Under the pieces are notes generated by a model. It was not told the DNA's origin. It worked only from the letters and a program-made list of their open reading frames with translations, and did no database searches. The translations under genes were made by a program, and so were the position numbers. A stretch of 38,919 bases of DNA from an uncultured Mycolicibacterium sp. (GTDB taxonomy: Bacteria > Actinomycetota > Actinomycetes > Mycobacteriales > Mycobacteriaceae), in the NCBI GenBank assembly GCA_945957405.1, contig CAMFLL010000024.1, positions 1-38,919 of the forward strand. The letters run 5' to 3'. Below, piece by piece: positions 17,139-26,898 of the stretch (positions are counted from its first letter, which is position 1; each line of letters starts with the position of its first letter).

Positions 17139-18638
17139 ATGAGCATCACCACCGATGTCCACGGCGAGGAGGGGTCGGTCCTGCGCAAGAGCCTGGGCCG
17201 TCTCGACATCGTGTTTCTGGCAGTGGCGGCGATCATCGGGATCGACACCATTGCCCAGATCGCGGCGACCGGCGGTGCGGAGGCATTCACCTGGTCAGTG
17301 GTCATCGCGGTGACGTTCCTGTTCCCGTATGCCCTGGTGACTGCCGAACTCGGCAGCACGTTCCGCCAGGAGGGCGGCCCCTACGTGTGGGTGCGGTTGG
17401 CGTTCGGCAGGCTCGCGGCCGCCGTGTCGACGATGTTCTACTGGATCACCAATCCGATCTGGCTCGGCGGCTCGCTGGTGTTCATCTCGGCTGCGACCTG
17501 GGACGCCTACATCCATCCGCTGACGCCGAATTCCGTCGGCGACTTCATGTTCAAGATCGTGTTCGTGTGGCTGGCGATCGCCACGGCGATCATCGGCTTG
17601 GAGTACGGCAAGTGGATCGTGGCCGCCGGCGCCATCTGCAAGATCGCGTTGATCGCCTTCTTCGTCGTCACCGTCGCGATCTACGCGGTCAAGAACGGCG
17701 TGCACGGGTACGCGATGGGCGACTTCTCCCCCACGACAGCCGGCTTCCTGGCCGTGACCCCTGTCCTGCTGTTCGCGTTCGTCGGATTCGAGGCACCCAA
17801 CGGCGCCGCCGAAGAGATGCGCAACCCGCGCCGGGACGTGCCCGTCGCCGTGGCGTCCTCGGGATCGGTCGCCGTGGCCTGCTATCTGATCCCGATCTTC
17901 GCGATCCTGGCCGTGATTCCCGCCGACCAGATCTCCGGCGCCAGCGGCTTCCTGGACGCCGTCGGCGAAGTGTTCAAGGTCTACGGCGGTGCCGCGGCGC
18001 CGATGATGGTGGTGACGGCACTGCTGTTCATCTTCGTCGTGCTCACCCAGGGCAGCGCCTGGATGATCGCCTCGGACCGGGTGCAAGCCAGTGCGGCCGC
18101 CGACGGCGCGTTTCCCCGTTACTTCGGCGCCTTCTCGGCGCGCTTCGGCACCCCGGTGCGGATGAACCTGCTGTCCGGTGTCATCGCCACCGTGTTCACC
18201 ATCGCGGCCAGCCTGCTGGTCTCCGGTAGCGCGGCATCGGTGTTCCAAGTCGTGCTGACAGTGGCCATCACGACGCTGCTGCTCAGCTACCTGATCATCT
18301 TTCCGACCATTGTCCGCCTGCGCCAACGTTTCCCCGACGTCGATCGCCCGTACCAGGTCCCCGGCGGCAAGGCCGGGCTGTGGATCAGCACCGTCCTGAT
18401 CTATCTGTGGGTGGCGCTCGGCGGTTGGGTCGCCGTCTTTCCCGGCACGCTGGAGCCACTGTTCGGGGTCGAGTACGACTTCACCGACACCTGGGGTGTC
18501 TCACGCGTCACCTTCGAGACGTTCACGATCGGCACCCTGGTCGTCATCGCCGTCGCGGCGCTTCTCGGCTACGCGTGGACGCGCAAGTACCAGCCCGGTT
18601 CGGAAACCGAGCGGCGCTTCCTGACGGCAGACGCCTAG
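17139..18638 (+). CDS. APC-family amino acid/amine permease
   Basis: 499 aa, about 12 TM; FAFVGFEAPNGAAEEMRNPRRDVPVAV is a typical APC motif. Confidence 0.93.
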   Translation: MSITTDVHGEEGSVLRKSLGRLDIVFLAVAAIIGIDTIAQIAATGGAEAFTWSVVIAVTFLFPYALVTAELGSTFRQEGGPYVWVRLAFGRLAAAVSTMFYWITNPIWLGGSLVFISAATWDAYIHPLTPNSVGDFMFKIVFVWLAIATAIIGLEYGKWIVAAGAICKIALIAFFVVTVAIYAVKNGVHGYAMGDFSPTTAGFLAVTPVLLFAFVGFEAPNGAAEEMRNPRRDVPVAVASSGSVAVACYLIPIFAILAVIPADQISGASGFLDAVGEVFKVYGGAAAPMMVVTALLFIFVVLTQGSAWMIASDRVQASAAADGAFPRYFGAFSARFGTPVRMNLLSGVIATVFTIAASLLVSGSAASVFQVVLTVAITTLLLSYLIIFPTIVRLRQRFPDVDRPYQVPGGKAGLWISTVLIYLWVALGGWVAVFPGTLEPLFGVEYDFTDTWGVSRVTFETFTIGTLVVIAVAALLGYAWTRKYQPGSETERRFLTADA

Positions 18639-18654
18639 CCCACCTCCGCCCGTC

Positions 18655-18686
18655 CAGATCCGTTCAGACCCAGATCCATTCAGACC
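18655..18686. repeat. Tandem direct repeat, 2 x 16 bp
   Basis: CAGATCCGTTCAGACC followed directly by CAGATCCATTCAGACC (one mismatch), in the intercistronic gap before hisD. Confidence 0.85.
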
Positions 18687-18701
18687 AGAAACGAGACACC
18701 C

Positions 18702-20012
18702 ATGATCACTGTTCGCGATCTCCGCGGCACGTCCGTCGATCTCGACGAGGTCGCGCCGCGGGCAACCCTCGACGTGAACGCGGCCCTGACGATGGTGCAA
18801 CCGATCATCGACGATGTCGCCGCCCGTGGGCAGGAGGCGCTGTTCGAGTACGCCGAACGCTTCGACGGAGTGCGACCGCCCGCACTTCGGGTGCCGCGCG
18901 AGGTGCTGCGCGATGCGCTTGCATCATTGGACCCGACGGTCCGCACCGCCCTGGAGGAGTCGATCCGGCGTGCCACCCTGGTTCACCGCGATCAACGACG
19001 CACCGACCAGGTCACGCAGGTCGCCGCCGGGGCCTCGGTGACCGAGAAGTGGGTGCCCGTCGAACGCGTCGGGCTCTACGTGCCCGGTGGTCGCGCGGTC
19101 TATCCCAGTTCAGTGGTGATGAACGTGGTGCCCGCACTGGAGGCAGGCGTGCGTTCGCTGGCAGTCGCCTCGCCCCCGCAGCGCGACAACGGTGGCTGGC
19201 CGCACCCGACCGTGCTGGCCGCCGCGGAACTGCTCGGCGTCGAAGAAGTGTTCGCCGCCGGCGGGGCACAGGCCATCGCCATGTTCGCCCATGGCGTGCG
19301 CGGCGCCGACAACGCGTGGACCTGCCGTCCGGTCTCCATCGTCACCGGTCCGGGCAACATCTGGGTCGCCGCGGCCAAGCGCGCGCTGCGCGGGAAGGTC
19401 GGCATCGACTCCGAGGCCGGCCCCACCGAGATCGCCATTCTCGCCGACGACACCGCGAACCCGGCCTGGGTGGCCGCCGATCTGATCAGCCAGGCCGAAC
19501 ACGACGTCATCGCCGCCTCGGTCCTGGTCACACCGAGTGCTGAACTGGCCCAACGTGTTCAGCGCGAACTCGAACTCCAGGTGCCGGCCGCCAAACACGT
19601 CGACCGCATCGGGCAGGCCCTGGCCGGACCGCAGTCGGCAATCCTGATCGTCGATGATCTCGAAGCCGGCCTCGCGGTGGTGGACGCCTACGCGGCCGAA
19701 CACCTCGAGATCCACGTCCGCGATGCCGCCGAAATCGCTGCGCGCGTGCGCAACGCCGGTGCGATCTTCGTGGGCCCGCACTCCCCGGTGTCGCTCGGTG
19801 ACTACTGCGCCGGCAGCAATCATGTCCTGCCCACCGGCGGATGCGCGTGCCATTCCAGTGGTCTGTCGGTGCAGACCTTCCTCCGCGGCATCCATGTGGT
19901 CGAATACGACGAACCCGCGTTGCGTGAGGTTGCCGGATACGTGACTGCCCTGGCCAACGCCGAAGACCTCCCTGCGCACGGTGTCGCGGTGGACATTCGC
20001 TTCACCGACTGA
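18702..20012 (+). CDS. hisD: Histidinol dehydrogenase (HisD family), likely paralogue
   Basis: [96 protein letters not shown], all characteristic of HisD; no hisC/hisB neighbour. Confidence 0.93.
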   Translation: MITVRDLRGTSVDLDEVAPRATLDVNAALTMVQPIIDDVAARGQEALFEYAERFDGVRPPALRVPREVLRDALASLDPTVRTALEESIRRATLVHRDQRRTDQVTQVAAGASVTEKWVPVERVGLYVPGGRAVYPSSVVMNVVPALEAGVRSLAVASPPQRDNGGWPHPTVLAAAELLGVEEVFAAGGAQAIAMFAHGVRGADNAWTCRPVSIVTGPGNIWVAAAKRALRGKVGIDSEAGPTEIAILADDTANPAWVAADLISQAEHDVIAASVLVTPSAELAQRVQRELELQVPAAKHVDRIGQALAGPQSAILIVDDLEAGLAVVDAYAAEHLEIHVRDAAEIAARVRNAGAIFVGPHSPVSLGDYCAGSNHVLPTGGCACHSSGLSVQTFLRGIHVVEYDEPALREVAGYVTALANAEDLPAHGVAVDIRFTD

Positions 20013-20038
20013 AACCGGTCAGTGGCTACGCTCGCGGT

Positions 20039-20686
20039 GTGCGCTTTGACATCGAGGCAGTCCTGTTCGACATCGACGGCACGCTGGTCGACTCGACCCG
20101 AGCAGTGGTGCGGACGTGGACTACGTGGGCAGCGAAGTACGGCGTCGACGTCGAGGCCGTCTTGCGCGTGTGCCATGGGCGTCGCAGCGAGGACACCATC
20201 GCCGAGTTCCTACCTGCCCACGAAAGAGCAGCTGCCGTCCGCTATTTGGAAGAGTTGGAGCTCGACGATCTCGACGACATCGTGGCGCTTCCGGCGACCC
20301 GTGACGTGTTGGGCCGCCTTCCCTCGAATCGCTGGGCCGCCGTGACGTCAGGCTCTCGCCGGCTCATGACGGCTAGGTTGAACGCTGCCGGGCTGCCCGT
20401 TCCTGCAGTGCTCGTCGCGGCCGAAGACGTCGCACAGGGCAAGCCCGATCCCCAGGGCTACCTGAAAGCCGCAGGCGCACTGGGATTCGACATCCGACGT
20501 TGCCTCGTGGTCGAGGACGCGCCGGCCGGCCTACGAGCAGGGCGCGCCGCCGGTGCGCAGGTGCTCGGCGTGGGGACCTCGCATCCGCTCGCTGAGCTTC
20601 GCGCGTCGGCGGATGCGGTGGCCGACGACCTGTCGGTGTGTTCGGTCGCTGTCGTACCCGGTGGATTGATCGTCGACGTCAGCTAG
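20039..20686 (+). CDS. HAD-superfamily hydrolase (beta-phosphoglucomutase/phosphatase-like)
   Basis: AVLFDIDGTLVDST (motif I), AVTSGSRRL (motif II), GKPDPQGYLKAAGALGFDIRRCLVVEDAPAG (motifs III/IV). Confidence 0.93.
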   Translation: MRFDIEAVLFDIDGTLVDSTRAVVRTWTTWAAKYGVDVEAVLRVCHGRRSEDTIAEFLPAHERAAAVRYLEELELDDLDDIVALPATRDVLGRLPSNRWAAVTSGSRRLMTARLNAAGLPVPAVLVAAEDVAQGKPDPQGYLKAAGALGFDIRRCLVVEDAPAGLRAGRAAGAQVLGVGTSHPLAELRASADAVADDLSVCSVAVVPGGLIVDVS

Positions 20687-22100
20687 CAGTGAACGCTTCG
20701 TCGATCTCCTTGGGCCCGAACGGCCACGTGTGCTCGGCCTTTGCGTACACCAGGAAGGCGATGGCGCCCAGTGCGATCCAGCACAGCGACAACAGGATTG
20801 ACGACCACGCTGCGGAAATGTAGATGTAGATCCAGCCGGCCAGCGCGATGATCGTCGGGACCGGATACAGCCACTGCCGGTAGGGGCGTACCAGATTCGG
20901 CTGGCGCCGCCGCAGCACGACAATCGCGGCGACCTGGGCCAGGGACTGGATGAGCACCAACGTGGCCACCGCGGCGTTGATTATCGTGGTCAGCGTGAAC
21001 AGCGAGCCGATGATCGTGATGGCACCCATGGTGAGCACTCCGGCCGTCGGGAGATTCAGTTTCGGATGCAGGCGCCCGAAGACCGGCAGGAACACCTTGT
21101 CGCGGGCCGCCTCATAGGGCACCCGGGAACCGCCGAGCAGACCGGCGAACACCGATCCGATGGCCGCCACGACGATGAGCACCGTGACCACCTGCGCGAT
21201 CGTGTGACCCCATGCCTGGGCGAGCACCGTTGAGGCGACTGATGTCGCAGTCTTCAACTCGTCCAACGGGATAGAGCCGAGCACGCCGATCTGGAGCAGG
21301 AAGTACAGGCCCATGATCCCGAGGATCGAGATGATGATGGACCGCGGGATCGTCCGGCCGGGATCGCGCACCTCGGCGCCGAGGTACGCGGTGGTGTTGT
21401 AGCCCAGGTAGTCGTAGATGGCGACCACCAATCCCGCGCCGAGGCCGGCCCAGAATGTGCCGTGGCTGCCGAACGCGCCGGGCGTGAACGCGAACGCCTG
21501 CGCACTGCTGAAGTGCGTGAAGGCCGCGACGATGGTGCACAACACCGCGGCGAGCATGACGACGAACAACGCGGTCGTGAGCTTGCCGATCTGCCCGATC
21601 TTGCGGAACAGCGCCACCATGATGACCAGGACGATGCCCACCCCGATGACCTTGCCCAGTGCGGTGTTCCCCGAGTCATCCGTCACGCCGGGGATCAGGT
21701 ACCCGAGGTACTGGACGAGGCCGATGATGCCGGTCGACATGATCAGCGGGATGAACAGCACGGCGCTCCACACGAAGAGGAACGGCATCAGGCGGCCGGT
21801 CCGGTACTGGAACGCTTCCCGCAGGTAGAGGTAGGTCCCGCCGGCGCCGGGCATGGCCGCACCGAGCTCAGCCCAGATCAATCCGTCCGCCAGCGCGAGC
21901 ACCGCGCCGATGATCCAGCCGAACATCGCCTCGGGACCACCGATGGTGGCCACCATGACCGGGATCGTGACGAACGGTCCGATGCCGCACATCTGCGTCA
22001 TGTTGATCGCTGTTGCCTGCAGCGGGCCGATCTTGCGTTCCAGCGCGGGTTGCGGGGACGCCACGGCGTGGGCCGACCCGGAATCCATGGATGCACTCAC
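20679..22100 (-). CDS. APC-family amino acid permease
   Basis: About 12 TM; GIGPFVTIPVMVATIGGPEAMFGWIIGAVLALADGLIWAELGAAMPGAGGTYLYLREAF. GTG start at 22100 with GGAGGT RBS preferred over 22199. Confidence 0.92.
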   Translation of the reverse strand: MSASMDSGSAHAVASPQPALERKIGPLQATAINMTQMCGIGPFVTIPVMVATIGGPEAMFGWIIGAVLALADGLIWAELGAAMPGAGGTYLYLREAFQYRTGRLMPFLFVWSAVLFIPLIMSTGIIGLVQYLGYLIPGVTDDSGNTALGKVIGVGIVLVIMVALFRKIGQIGKLTTALFVVMLAAVLCTIVAAFTHFSSAQAFAFTPGAFGSHGTFWAGLGAGLVVAIYDYLGYNTTAYLGAEVRDPGRTIPRSIIISILGIMGLYFLLQIGVLGSIPLDELKTATSVASTVLAQAWGHTIAQVVTVLIVVAAIGSVFAGLLGGSRVPYEAARDKVFLPVFGRLHPKLNLPTAGVLTMGAITIIGSLFTLTTIINAAVATLVLIQSLAQVAAIVVLRRRQPNLVRPYRQWLYPVPTIIALAGWIYIYISAAWSSILLSLCWIALGAIAFLVYAKAEHTWPFGPKEIDEAFTAS

Positions 22101-22118
22101 GACGCACCTCCGTTGTTT

Positions 22119-22137
22119 GTTAGGAAAGTTTCTTAAC
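22119..22137. promoter_or_regulatory. Putative ROK operator
   Basis: GTTAGGAAA-G-TTTCTTAAC, 19-bp near-perfect inverted repeat in the divergent intergenic region. Confidence 0.65.
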
Positions 22138-22201
22138 ATACTTTCGTCAAGTGTGGAAGAGTGCGTGTCGTACTTCCACGATTTCGCCGAGGGGAGCACC
22201 G

Positions 22202-23413
22202 TTGGTAGAGCAGGCTGCGCCGCAGGCCGGTACGCCGGCGAGCATGCGCGCGCTCAATCAACGGTTGGTGCTCAACCGACTCCGGCACCACGGTGAGGCG
22301 ACCCGACCTCAGATCGCGAGCGACACCGGCCTGTCGAAGCCGACCGTGGGGCAGGCGCTGATGGATCTCGAGCAGCACGGCCTGGTGCGGGCCATCGGTC
22401 ACAGCGCGCCGCGGCCCGGCCGGGCAGCGGTGATCTACCGGACCGCCCCGGACGCGGGCTACATCGTCGGCGTCGATGTCGGCAGGCGCGTGCTGCACGC
22501 AGCGGTGGCCGACCTCGAGGGCACTGTCGTCGCGCGCTTCGAGCAACCGAATCGCAGCCGTTCCGGCACCACGCTGTTGCGCGGCGTGGCGGACTCCGTC
22601 GGACGCGTCATAGCGGAGGCCGGCTTGGCTCCTGACGACATCGTGGTGACTGTCCTTGGGACACCGGGCATCCCCGATGTCCAGACGGGCAGCATGGACC
22701 GCGCACCGAACCTGCCCGGTTGGGAGCGTCGCGGCCTGCTGCACGAGTTGGTGGCAGTGTTGGGGGCCGATGGTTCCGAAGTGATGGTCGAGAACGACGC
22801 CAACCTCTGCGCGGTCGGAGAGCATGCACGCGGCGCCGCGAAGGGCGTCGACGTGGTCGCGTGCCTCACCGTCGGCACCGGTATCGGGATGGGAATCCTG
22901 ATCGACGGCAAGTTGTTTCGCGGCGCGCACGGTGCGGCTGGCGAGATCGCGGACCTGCCCTACAGCGGGGTCCCGGCCGGGGTGACGGCACACCGCCCCG
23001 GTCCGGTGGAAGTGGTCGCTGCCGGTCAGGCGGTGGTCACCGCCGCGCGCGACGTCGGTCTGGACGTCACGACCGCCAAGGCGGTGTTCGAGCTGGCTCG
23101 CAGTGGAGACCAACGGGCGGCCGCTGTTGTCGCAGGCGAGGCTTCGCAGTTGGCGCACGTCGTCTCGGTGGTGACCGCGGTGCTGGATCCGGGCCTGATC
23201 GTGTTGGCCGGCGGGATCGGCGGCAACGCCGACCTGCTGGCCGACCCCATGCGTCGTGAACTCGCCCTGACCACTCCGAAGGTTCCCGAGATCGTCGGCG
23301 GACACCTGGGTGATGATGCGGTTTTGGTCGGCGCCATCTCGACCGCCATGAACACTGCCTGGGACCTGGTCTTCGAGCGACGTGTGCTGCGCCGGTCGTC
23401 GAAAGAGGCATGA
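22202..23413 (+). CDS. ROK-family transcriptional regulator
   Basis: N-terminal wHTH NQRLVLNRLRHHGEATRPQIASDTGLSKPTVGQALMDLEQHGLV, then ROK core VENDANLCAVGEHARGAAKGV...LTVGTGIGMGILIDGKLFRGAHGAAGEIAD. TTG start after GAGGGGAG. Confidence 0.92.
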   Translation: MVEQAAPQAGTPASMRALNQRLVLNRLRHHGEATRPQIASDTGLSKPTVGQALMDLEQHGLVRAIGHSAPRPGRAAVIYRTAPDAGYIVGVDVGRRVLHAAVADLEGTVVARFEQPNRSRSGTTLLRGVADSVGRVIAEAGLAPDDIVVTVLGTPGIPDVQTGSMDRAPNLPGWERRGLLHELVAVLGADGSEVMVENDANLCAVGEHARGAAKGVDVVACLTVGTGIGMGILIDGKLFRGAHGAAGEIADLPYSGVPAGVTAHRPGPVEVVAAGQAVVTAARDVGLDVTTAKAVFELARSGDQRAAAVVAGEASQLAHVVSVVTAVLDPGLIVLAGGIGGNADLLADPMRRELALTTPKVPEIVGGHLGDDAVLVGAISTAMNTAWDLVFERRVLRRSSKEA

Positions 23414-23440
23414 GGGGGCGCGGTCCCCGGTCGAGTGAGC

Positions 23441-24355
23441 TCAACTGATGGCGGCAGTCTCTGTCGCGGCAGATGCCAACGCCTCCAATGCCTCCGCGAT
23501 CAATTGCCGACGCTCGTGGCCGCGTTGGATCACCGCCCACACGTGACGCACCGGCGCAGAGCCCGGCAGCGGAAACGTGCGCAATCGGTGTGCTGTGCCG
23601 CTGAACGTCCCGAGCGGAACGATGGCCACACCGAGGCCCGCGGCCACGATGGTCTCGGTCAACGAGTAGTCATCGACGGTATGGAGCACCCGGGGCTCGA
23701 ATCCGATCGTGGCGCAGACCCGGCGTAGCACTTCACGATCATCGGAACCCATCGGCCCGGCAACCCAGGGCAGGTCCTGAAGCGCCCGGCCGGACCGGGC
23801 CAGTCCGTGTCGCAGGCGGGCCGCGATCTTATCGTCGCAGACGAAACTCATGACCTGGTCGGCCAGCGGCATGGGGACCAGGCCTGCATCGGGGCGCCAG
23901 GGCATGAGGTTGTATGAGTACATCACCGCGATGTCCACCCGACCATCCTTGAGGAGCGGTAGGGCCAACTCGGGCTCAGCCTCGGTCACACGCACTTCGA
24001 CATTGGGAGCCGTCCCCATCAATTCGGCCAGTGCCGGTACGACGAACCTGCGACCCCCGGAAGGGAACGCGGCGACCTGAAGCCGGCTCCCCGCGGCCGC
24101 TCCAGTCACCTCGGCCTCCATGAGCGTCATCGCCGCGAGGATCTCCTCGGCATGCTGCGCCAATCGCTGGCCTGACGAGGTCAGTACGAGCCGCCGCCCT
24201 TCCTTCCGTGTCAAAGGATGTCCGGCAATTTTGCTCATCGAGGCCAACTGTTGACTGACCGCCGCCGCCGAGAACCCGAGTTTGGCGGCAACCGCAGCCG
24301 CTGTGCCTTCCTGCGCCAGGGCAGTGATGAGACGTAACTGCCGAATGTCGAACAT
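23441..24355 (-). CDS. LysR-family transcriptional regulator
   Basis: MFDIRQLRLITALAQEGTAAAVAAKLGFSAAAVSQQLASMSKIAGHPLTRKEGRRLVLTSSGQRL is the canonical LysR HTH. Confidence 0.95.
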   Translation of the reverse strand: MFDIRQLRLITALAQEGTAAAVAAKLGFSAAAVSQQLASMSKIAGHPLTRKEGRRLVLTSSGQRLAQHAEEILAAMTLMEAEVTGAAAGSRLQVAAFPSGGRRFVVPALAELMGTAPNVEVRVTEAEPELALPLLKDGRVDIAVMYSYNLMPWRPDAGLVPMPLADQVMSFVCDDKIAARLRHGLARSGRALQDLPWVAGPMGSDDREVLRRVCATIGFEPRVLHTVDDYSLTETIVAAGLGVAIVPLGTFSGTAHRLRTFPLPGSAPVRHVWAVIQRGHERRQLIAEALEALASAATETAAIS

Positions 24356-24358
24356 CGG

Positions 24359-25690
24359 CTAGTAGCGCCACCGCAGCAGCTCGATCCGCTCCTCGATGGG
24401 GATCGATCCGTAGGTGGCGTGCTCGTATCGGTGTACAGCGCAATAGAGATCGACCAGATCACCGCCCAAGGACTCGCGTAACACGGCATTGGCGCCGAGT
24501 GCATCGAGAGCAGCGGGCAGCGAGGTCGGTAACTCGCGTATCCCTCGGGCCACTCGCTGGTCCTGCGGTACCGAGGCGGGATCGCTGGCGACCGGTGGAT
24601 CGCACTGGGCACCTGCTCGTACACCGTGCTGGCTGAGGGCGAGCACTGCGGCAACGCCGAGATAGGGGTTCGCCGCCGGATCCAGCAGCTTCACTTCGCA
24701 GTTGGCCGACGAATCACCGAATCCTCTTGTGCCTGCGATGAATCGCAGTGCCGCTTCCCGGTTTTCCAGCCCCCAACACGCCCAGGCGCCCGACCACATG
24801 CCGGGGGCGAGTCGCTCGAAACTCACCACGCTGGGGGCGAATAGTGCCGTGGCGGCTGGGAGGTTGTGGTGCAATCCGGCGATCATCTGGCTGCCCGCGG
24901 TGTTCATGCCGTAGTGCTGGTCGCCGGTGCTGAAGACGTTGCCGCCGTCGGTACTCGCCGAGAAGTGCAGGTGCGCCCCGTTGCCGATACCGCCCAGGGC
25001 AGTCAACGGTGCGAATGAGACTCGACAACCGTGGCGGGCCGCCGCACGCATCACAACCAGCCGCACGAGCACTGCACGGTCGGCCGCGGAAACCGGCGAC
25101 GTCGGCGCTACCGAGATCTCGATCTGGCCCTTTCCGTACTCGGGGTGCATGATCTCCACCTCGACCCCGGCGTTCTCCAGAGCGCGCAGCACGTCGAGGA
25201 TGAAGTCCTCGTTCTGAAGGAACGGCAGCAGCCCGTATCCGGGTCCATCGTGCGCGGGCCGGTCGGCGGCGCCATCAGATGCCGAACGGTAGAGGGTGAA
25301 TTCGAACTCGTAGGCCATGAGGTAGCGGTAGCCCGCGCGTTCGGCCTCTTCGGTGAGCCTACGCACAGCCGAACGTTGGCAGAACGGCACGGGTTCCAGG
25401 TCCTGGGTCAGTTGGTCGGCAGGTGCCCATCTAAGCGACGCCGACAACTCTGCCGCGGCATCGAGGTCGGGTCGCAGGCGCATGTCGCCGACGGGAGCGG
25501 CGTCATCGACGTGGACGACCGCGTCGTCGACGCACATCGTGGCGAATGCCGGGGACAGTCCGACGCCGCGTTTCGTCACGGCTGAAACCTTGTTTGCCGG
25601 TACCAATTTGACTCGCGTGACGCCGGAGTTGTCCACAATGGTGGTCAGCATCGCCTGACCGGGGTCTGATGTGGCGGTGGCAGAGGGCAT
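24359..25690 (-). CDS. Glutamine synthetase family protein (second paralogue)
   Basis: AYEFEFTLY, GKGQIEISVAP, GAHLHFS, NCEVKLLDPAANPYLGVAAVLAL; 443 aa. Confidence 0.92.
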   Translation of the reverse strand: MPSATATSDPGQAMLTTIVDNSGVTRVKLVPANKVSAVTKRGVGLSPAFATMCVDDAVVHVDDAAPVGDMRLRPDLDAAAELSASLRWAPADQLTQDLEPVPFCQRSAVRRLTEEAERAGYRYLMAYEFEFTLYRSASDGAADRPAHDGPGYGLLPFLQNEDFILDVLRALENAGVEVEIMHPEYGKGQIEISVAPTSPVSAADRAVLVRLVVMRAAARHGCRVSFAPLTALGGIGNGAHLHFSASTDGGNVFSTGDQHYGMNTAGSQMIAGLHHNLPAATALFAPSVVSFERLAPGMWSGAWACWGLENREAALRFIAGTRGFGDSSANCEVKLLDPAANPYLGVAAVLALSQHGVRAGAQCDPPVASDPASVPQDQRVARGIRELPTSLPAALDALGANAVLRESLGGDLVDLYCAVHRYEHATYGSIPIEERIELLRWRY

Positions 25691-25692
25691 TC

Positions 25693-26898
25693 TTACTGTC
25701 CGATCGACGTGGTGAGAAGAGCGTCCTGGACGCTGAGATGTTCAGCGGCAGCGATGAATCCGGCGAGCAGTGTGAACGCGACGTCGACGACAGCACTGTC
25801 TGGGGGAAGGAAGTTCGGATGGTGCAGGCCCGGTGTACCGGGGAGGCCGTCTCCGGTGCCGACGAAGGCCATGACCGACGGAACCTTCTCGCTGTAATAG
25901 GCGAAGTCGTCAGCACCGCAGGACCGCAATTCCGGTGACACCTGATAACCATGCTGTTCCACCAGCGGTCGCATCCTGGCGGCGAGTTCGGGGTCGTTGT
26001 GCAGTACCGGCTCCCCCTTGATCACTGTCGTGTCGATCCGGCAGCCGTAACCTGCGGCGACATGCGTGGCGACGTCACGCAGTTCGCGGTCCATCTGCAC
26101 ACGATGCTCGGTGGAGAACGAGCGGAGCGTGCCTCGCAGGACGACTTCAGATGGCAGCGCATTCGCCGAGACCCCGCCGTAGATCGATCCGATGGTCAGC
26201 ACGGCCGGCAGCATCGGGTCGGTGCGGCGGGCGACGAGTTGTTGCAGAGCGCCGACGATCGCGCTCGCGGCGACAATGGGATCGCGGGTTCGATGAGGGT
26301 AGGCGGCGTGGCCACCCTCCCCGATCACGCGGAGCGTGAATTCGTCGGAGGATGCGTTGACGGGGCCGCCGGCCACCGAGACCTGCCCGGCAGCCAGCGC
26401 GGGCTGGACATGTGCGCCGATGACCGCGCCGATGCGGGCCGCGCCGAACTGCGTTGAGGCCAGCAGGTCCACGGCACCGCAGGGGTACACCTCTTCGCGC
26501 GGCTGGAGCAGCACCACGAGCGGCGTATCGGGAGCGACCTCGATCACAGTGAGTGCCACCGCGATGGCCGCGGCCATGTGGATGTCGTGCCCGCAGGCGT
26601 GCATGGCGCCGTTGCGCGATGCCCAGGCGACAGCGGTCTGTTCGACGATGGGCAGCGCATCCAACTCTGCGCGGATCGCCACCGCTGGTTGGCCATCGGG
26701 TCCGAAACGGAGTATTCGGCCGTCGGCGATCGAGTCCGCGTCGGGCATGTGCAAGAGGGTCGCCAGTCGCTCGGCGACAGGGCCCTCCTGCCCGCCGACC
26801 ATGGGCTGCCGGTGGAGTTCGCGGCGCAACCGCACCGCGTCAGGCATTCGCAGCCGGAGCCGCTCACCCAACGACTCGCCGTCGACAAACCCATTCAT
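25693..26898 (-). CDS. M20-family amidohydrolase/peptidase (hippurate hydrolase-like)
   Basis: LRRELHRQP, AMHACGHDIHMAAAIAVAL, FVGTGDGLPGTPGLHHPNFLPPD. Start ATGA-coupled at 26898; ORF track start 27036 is too long. Confidence 0.92.
   Translation of the reverse strand: MNGFVDGESLGERLRLRMPDAVRLRRELHRQPMVGGQEGPVAERLATLLHMPDADSIADGRILRFGPDGQPAVAIRAELDALPIVEQTAVAWASRNGAMHACGHDIHMAAAIAVALTVIEVAPDTPLVVLLQPREEVYPCGAVDLLASTQFGAARIGAVIGAHVQPALAAGQVSVAGGPVNASSDEFTLRVIGEGGHAAYPHRTRDPIVAASAIVGALQQLVARRTDPMLPAVLTIGSIYGGVSANALPSEVVLRGTLRSFSTEHRVQMDRELRDVATHVAAGYGCRIDTTVIKGEPVLHNDPELAARMRPLVEQHGYQVSPELRSCGADDFAYYSEKVPSVMAFVGTGDGLPGTPGLHHPNFLPPDSAVVDVAFTLLAGFIAAAEHLSVQDALLTTSIGQ

Noticed and set aside
16976-18229. 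417-aa plus-strand ORF
   Set aside because: Out-of-frame shadow of the APC permease with Arg-rich translation.
17295-18326. 343-aa minus-strand ORF
   Set aside because: Antisense to the APC permease; His/Gly/Asp/Arg-rich artefact.
22133-23305. 390-aa minus-strand ORF
   Set aside because: Antisense to the ROK regulator and contains none of the expected protein features.
23414-23440. GGGG-CGCGGT-CCCC hairpin between convergent ROK and LysR genes as a terminator
   Set aside because: Only a 4-bp stem and no U tract; not strong enough to call.
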